Assembly (NCBI GenBank): GCA_019312685.1
Contig: JAFDCR010000197.1
Span: 1 to 7,619, forward strand
Direction of reading: 5' to 3'
From: Deltaproteobacteria bacterium
GTDB taxonomy: Bacteria > Desulfobacterota > Desulfobulbia > Desulfobulbales > BM004
DNA length: 7,619 bases
The position numbers and the translations under genes were made by a program. Of this stretch, positions 7,164 to 7,619 are shown one piece after another. How positions within the stretch are numbered: position 1 is the first letter of the stretch; each line of letters opens with the position of its first letter. Below the pieces are notes generated by a model that saw only the letters and a list, made by a program, of their open reading frames with translations, did no database searches and had not been told where the DNA came from.

Positions 7164-7220
7164 TGAAAGACACAGAGACCGTTTGCAGAAAGTAACGGCA
7201 CTTGAAAAAAACTCCCTCTC

Positions 7221-7619
7221 ATGAATGAAGTCCCAAATAAAAGAGCTCCCTGGCGTGACACCCTGCATGAAATAATTTTCGAGGCTGAAACTCCTGCGGG
7301 CAAATGGTTTGATATTCTCCTCATCGCAAGCATTCTAACAAGTGTCACCGCTGTCATGCTTGACAGTGTTGGAGCTGTCAATGAGCGCTACGGCCACCTG
7401 CTCAACGGCATAGAATGGTTTTTCACCATTTTATTCAGCATTGAATACATCTTGCGCCTTGTCTGTGTCAACCGCCCCCTCCTTTATGCCAAAAGCTTTT
7501 TCGGCATTGTCGATCTTCTGGCTATTGTCCCGACCTATATCAGCGTTTTTATTCCCGGAAGTGAATATTTTCTCGTGATCCGTATTCTGAGAATACTACG
7601 GATATTCAGGGTATTGAAG
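7221..7619 (+). CDS. Voltage-gated ion channel (likely K+), N-terminal voltage-sensor part, runs off window
   Basis: The first 133 codons of an inner-membrane channel of the six-TM ion-transport family; the pore and selectivity filter lie beyond the window, so K+ selectivity is inferred. After a short cytoplasmic helix (IIFEAETPAGKWFD, 18-31) come S1 (about 29-47), S2 (about 63-83), S3 (about 91-111) and S4 (about 115-133). S4 is a classic sensor: R121, R124, R127, R130 and K133 every third residue. S2 contains F72-S-I-E75, fitting the charge-transfer centre, and S3 contains D98. ATG 7221 is the first possible start, because an in-frame TGA lies at 7203-7205. No Shine-Dalgarno is visible, so translation may be weak. 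It has no functional link to transketolase. Confidence 0.88.
   Translation, partial: MNEVPNKRAPWRDTLHEIIFEAETPAGKWFDILLIASILTSVTAVMLDSVGAVNERYGHLLNGIEWFFTILFSIEYILRLVCVNRPLLYAKSFFGIVDLLAIVPTYISVFIPGSEYFLVIRILRILRIFRVLK

Noticed and set aside
7160..7195. 11-codon ORF (MMKDTETVCRK) between tkt and the channel gene
   Set aside because: It is too short, has no ribosome binding site and no resemblance to anything; it is not reported as a gene.
6902..7381. 159-codon reading frame on the minus strand
   Set aside because: It lies opposite the end of transketolase and the start of the channel gene, both clear family members, and its translation has no recognisable motif or domain.
1..7619. Defence, phage, CRISPR or mobile-element system
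   Set aside because: No transposase, integrase, repeat-spacer array, toxin-antitoxin pair or terminal inverted repeats could be seen; all larger genes are ordinary metabolic or transport families.

Overview
The window reads as ordinary chromosomal housekeeping and accessory-metabolism sequence from a Gram-negative bacterium of moderate GC. The gene family versions (GloC-like hydrolase, the tryptophan-less dodecin type, YyaL, a voltage-gated channel) look like those of Desulfobacterota (former Deltaproteobacteria, perhaps Desulfobulbales). That placement comes from general resemblance and not from a search. Every convincing gene is on the + strand, and I see no phage, IS, CRISPR, tRNA or rRNA signal.

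Layout: (1) bases 1-620 hold the C-terminal third of a GH15 glucoamylase-type glycosidase, cut by the left window edge. (2) 669-1667 is a YhdH/AcuI-type NADPH-dependent acrylyl-CoA reductase/quinone oxidoreductase. (3) 1727-1936 is a dodecin with a textbook Shine-Dalgarno sequence, preceded by a small GNRA-looped hairpin. (4) 1970-2110 is a previously unlisted 46-codon membrane micro-ORF. Its ribosome binding site lies inside a perfect 13-bp hairpin, with the start codon in the loop, and its stop overlaps (ATGA) the start of the next gene. (5) 2107-2748 is a GloC-like glyoxalase II/metallo-beta-lactamase-fold hydrolase with all metal ligands. (6) 2749-2934 is a 186-base AT-rich gap holding three ATGTTT repeats at 21-22 bp intervals. 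(7) 2935-4971 is a full-length YyaL-type thioredoxin-domain protein (DUF255). (8) 5093-7105 is a full-length transketolase with its own likely promoter. (9) 7119-7163 is a 14-codon ORF resembling the first residues of ribose-5-phosphate isomerase B, possibly a remnant. (10) 7221 to the right edge is the voltage-sensor half of a voltage-gated cation (probably K+) channel.

Functionally this is mostly sugar and central carbon metabolism (glucoamylase, transketolase, a possible rpiB remnant) plus small-molecule detoxification and redox proteins (AcuI, glyoxalase-like hydrolase, dodecin, YyaL). Dodecin, the micro-ORF and the hydrolase are close enough to be co-transcribed. The others are separated by 48-186 bases and need not form one operon.

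I found no clear new multi-gene system. The most noteworthy item is the hairpin-gated membrane micro-ORF translationally coupled to the hydrolase. After that come a dodecin lacking both classical flavin-contact residues, the spaced repeats upstream of yyaL, and the rpiB-like stub.
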